Part shown: positions 62,669-64,000 of the stretch, one piece after another
How positions within the stretch are numbered: position 1 is the first letter of the stretch
How the letters are laid out: the number at the start of each line of letters is the position of its first letter
Assembly (NCBI RefSeq): GCF_001434405.1
Contig: NZ_AZFT01000009.1
Location: 20,594 to 84,593, forward strand
Direction of reading: 5' to 3'
DNA from: Ligilactobacillus apodemi DSM 16634 = JCM 16172
GTDB lineage: Bacteria; Bacillota; Bacilli; Lactobacillales; Lactobacillaceae
Length of the DNA: 64,000 nt
Notes under the pieces: generated by a model
What the model was told of the DNA's origin: nothing
The model's database searches: none
The model's input: the letters and a program-made list of their open reading frames with translations, nothing else
Translations under genes and position numbers: made by a program

Positions 62669-64000
62669 TTATTTATCTTCTTTGCGCTTCTTTTTACCAA
62701 GACCAAATAATCCTAGCAAACTAGCACTCAAAAGACCTAAACCAGCTAAAATAGTTTCACTGTTTTGTGAATCACCCATTTGTGGTAATTCGTTAGTTGC
62801 ACCCGTTTGGGCTTGTTGTTTAGGTTGGCTTACTTTAGCTTCGGTCGTTGAAGTTGTAACCATTTGTTTTTCAGCAGTCGAAGTATTTGCGGTTGAGTTT
62901 GCAACAGTTGTGTTTTCAGTAGTTGAAACTTCCGTATCCACAGTAGGGGATTCTACCTCAACTTCAGGTTCTTGTACCGTATTATCAACTGTAGCCGCAC
63001 TGATCAATTCATTAAGCGCAGTCTTAACATCATTTAATTGTTGTAAAGCAACTAAAGCTTGTTGTTCATAAACTTTAGCTTCACTAGCTGCTTGACGTGC
63101 GATCTCTTCATTTGCAATTGCTTCATCAGCTGCTTGGCGCGCAATTTCTTCAGCATCCTTAGCTTTTGCAGCTGCTGAACTTGCAATTTGGGCAGCTTCA
63201 CTAGCTTTGGCTACATCACCAGCATTAGCATAGCTCGTGGCAGCACTTGCAGCGCTATTGGCAAATTCCATTGCTTCACTAGCAATTTGATCTGCATTAG
63301 CAGCAACTTCATAAGCTGCTGCTGCCTTTTGAGCTGCTTCGCTGGCTACATTAGCGGCACTTGTGGCTTTTTGAGCTGCGTTTTGAGCAAGATCTGCTAA
63401 GCTGTCAGCTTGACTTGCTAACTCACTTACTCCTGGAATATTTGCATTATCACTAGCAATTTGAGCAATTTCATCAGCTAGATCATTGCTATATTCGGCT
63501 GAGCTCGTGGCAACACTAGCACTTGAACTTGCAGCACTAGCGTAACTATTAGCTGCACTTGCAGCTGAGCTTGCTACAGAAGCATAGCTATCAACACTAC
63601 CCTTAGTTGCTGTAGTTTCATTCGCTGCTTGACTTGCTTGGCTAGCATAACTATCAGCTAATTCACGGTTAATAGCATCGTTTGCTTCGCTTTGAGCATT
63701 TTGAGCTGTTTGCCATGCATTATTTGCTTCACTATTGTAGTTAGTAGCATCTTCGGCAGCACTCTTTGCGATTTCATCATTCTTGATGGCTGAACTTGCG
63801 GCTGAGCTGGCTGTGCTTTGTGCTTCACTTGCCACTGCTGCTGCGAAACTTGCTACACTTGCAGCACTGGATGCTTTGTCCTTGTCGCCTGCTTGAGCGT
63901 AGCTATTGGCTTCGCTAGCGGCACTATTTGCTGTTGAAGCGGCAGAACTTGCTACTGAGTCTGCTTGGCTTGCATCTTCATAGTTCTTCGTTGCTTCATC
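62669..64000 (-). CDS. LPxTG-type cell-wall-anchored Ala/Ser-rich surface protein (5' end off window)
   Basis: At least 443 residues, still open at the window edge. Most of the visible protein is a low-complexity Ala/Ser-rich helical region with repeated ASSAAS, ASEAAQ and EIARQAADEA units, likely a long coiled coil. A Thr/Glu-rich spacer (ESPTVDTEVSTTENTTVANS) leads to the sorting signal ELPQMGDS, a hydrophobic segment and a KKKRKEDK tail. The fourth motif residue is Met rather than Thr. Similar proteins act as adhesins; no binding domain is visible in the part present. It is followed by a strong terminator. Confidence 0.9.
   Translation of the reverse strand, partial: DEATKNYEDASQADSVASSAASTANSAASEANSYAQAGDKDKASSAASVASFAAAVASEAQSTASSAASSAIKNDEIAKSAAEDATNYNSEANNAWQTAQNAQSEANDAINRELADSYASQASQAANETTATKGSVDSYASVASSAASAANSYASAASSSASVATSSAEYSNDLADEIAQIASDNANIPGVSELASQADSLADLAQNAAQKATSAANVASEAAQKAAAAYEVAANADQIASEAMEFANSAASAATSYANAGDVAKASEAAQIASSAAAKAKDAEEIARQAADEAIANEEIARQAASEAKVYEQQALVALQQLNDVKTALNELISAATVDNTVQEPEVEVESPTVDTEVSTTENTTVANSTANTSTAEKQMVTTSTTEAKVSQPKQQAQTGATNELPQMGDSQNSETILAGLGLLSASLLGLFGLGKKKRKEDK

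Noticed and set aside
62669..64000. Ala/Ser repeats as a CRISPR or tandem-repeat array
   Set aside because: The periodicity is that of coding low-complexity sequence; no regular repeat-spacer pattern exists.

Overview
The window is AT-rich Firmicute DNA, most likely from Lactobacillaceae (a Ligilactobacillus-like species is my guess, from gene content only). Pointers are a phosphoketolase/acetate kinase pair, LPxTG-anchored surface proteins with a KxYKxGKxW-type signal peptide, CcpA-type cre sites, PTS sugar uptake with BglG-type antitermination, and several class II-type bacteriocin loci. No rRNA, tRNA, CRISPR array or intact insertion sequence was seen.

Layout. 0-5.8 kb: housekeeping genes (aldo/keto reductase, DUF72, reductase, phosphatase, WYL regulator, ThrE-type exporter pair). 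6-10.9 kb: a 1627-aa cell-wall-anchored subtilisin-like proteinase. 10.9-13.3 kb: M20 peptidase, ndk, HD nucleotidase. 13.4-18 kb: a beta-glucoside operon (LicT-like antiterminator, EIIBCA, phospho-beta-glucosidase) with two RAT/terminator switches and a cre site. 18-23.3 kb: a zinc-ribbon/beta-lactamase-fold protein, a MetE-like methyltransferase, small membrane proteins and a MarR-GNAT pair. 23.4-26.8 kb: a lactococcin 972-type locus (bacteriocin, DUF1430 membrane protein, ABC ATPase) whose bacteriocin gene looks frameshifted. 27-30 kb: alcohol dehydrogenase, a decayed membrane gene and PnuC.

30-39.3 kb is the accessory heart of the window. Three copies of a gpmA-downstream repeat (at about 30.4, 36.4 and 39.1 kb) separate two segments. 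The first holds decayed genes plus an Rgg regulator, a 5'-truncated M16 peptidase and an ABC exporter. The second is a compact cassette (secreted lactococcin 972-like peptide, ABC-2 permease, ATPase) with a cre site in its promoter. It is bracketed by roughly 360-bp direct repeats that include a second copy of the gpmA 3' end, as expected from Campbell-type integration at gpmA or from a tandem duplication.

39.3-64 kb returns to core functions: gpmA, a PatB-like beta-lyase, an AI-2E transporter, galM, galE and a GntR regulator; a TPP-riboswitch-controlled YkoEDC vitamin transporter; ackA and phosphoketolase (cre-controlled); histidine phosphatase, a UbiA prenyltransferase, an orphan bacteriocin-immunity-like protein; a copper operon (cupredoxin plus P1B-ATPase) behind CopY-type boxes; a NitT/TauT-type ABC importer; a flippase; nanE and nagB for amino sugars; and an Ala/Ser-rich LPxTG-type surface protein that runs off the right edge.

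Coordinates of start codons were adjusted by hand where a ribosome binding site or family alignment favoured an internal start. Family assignments are from remembered motifs, not database searches.
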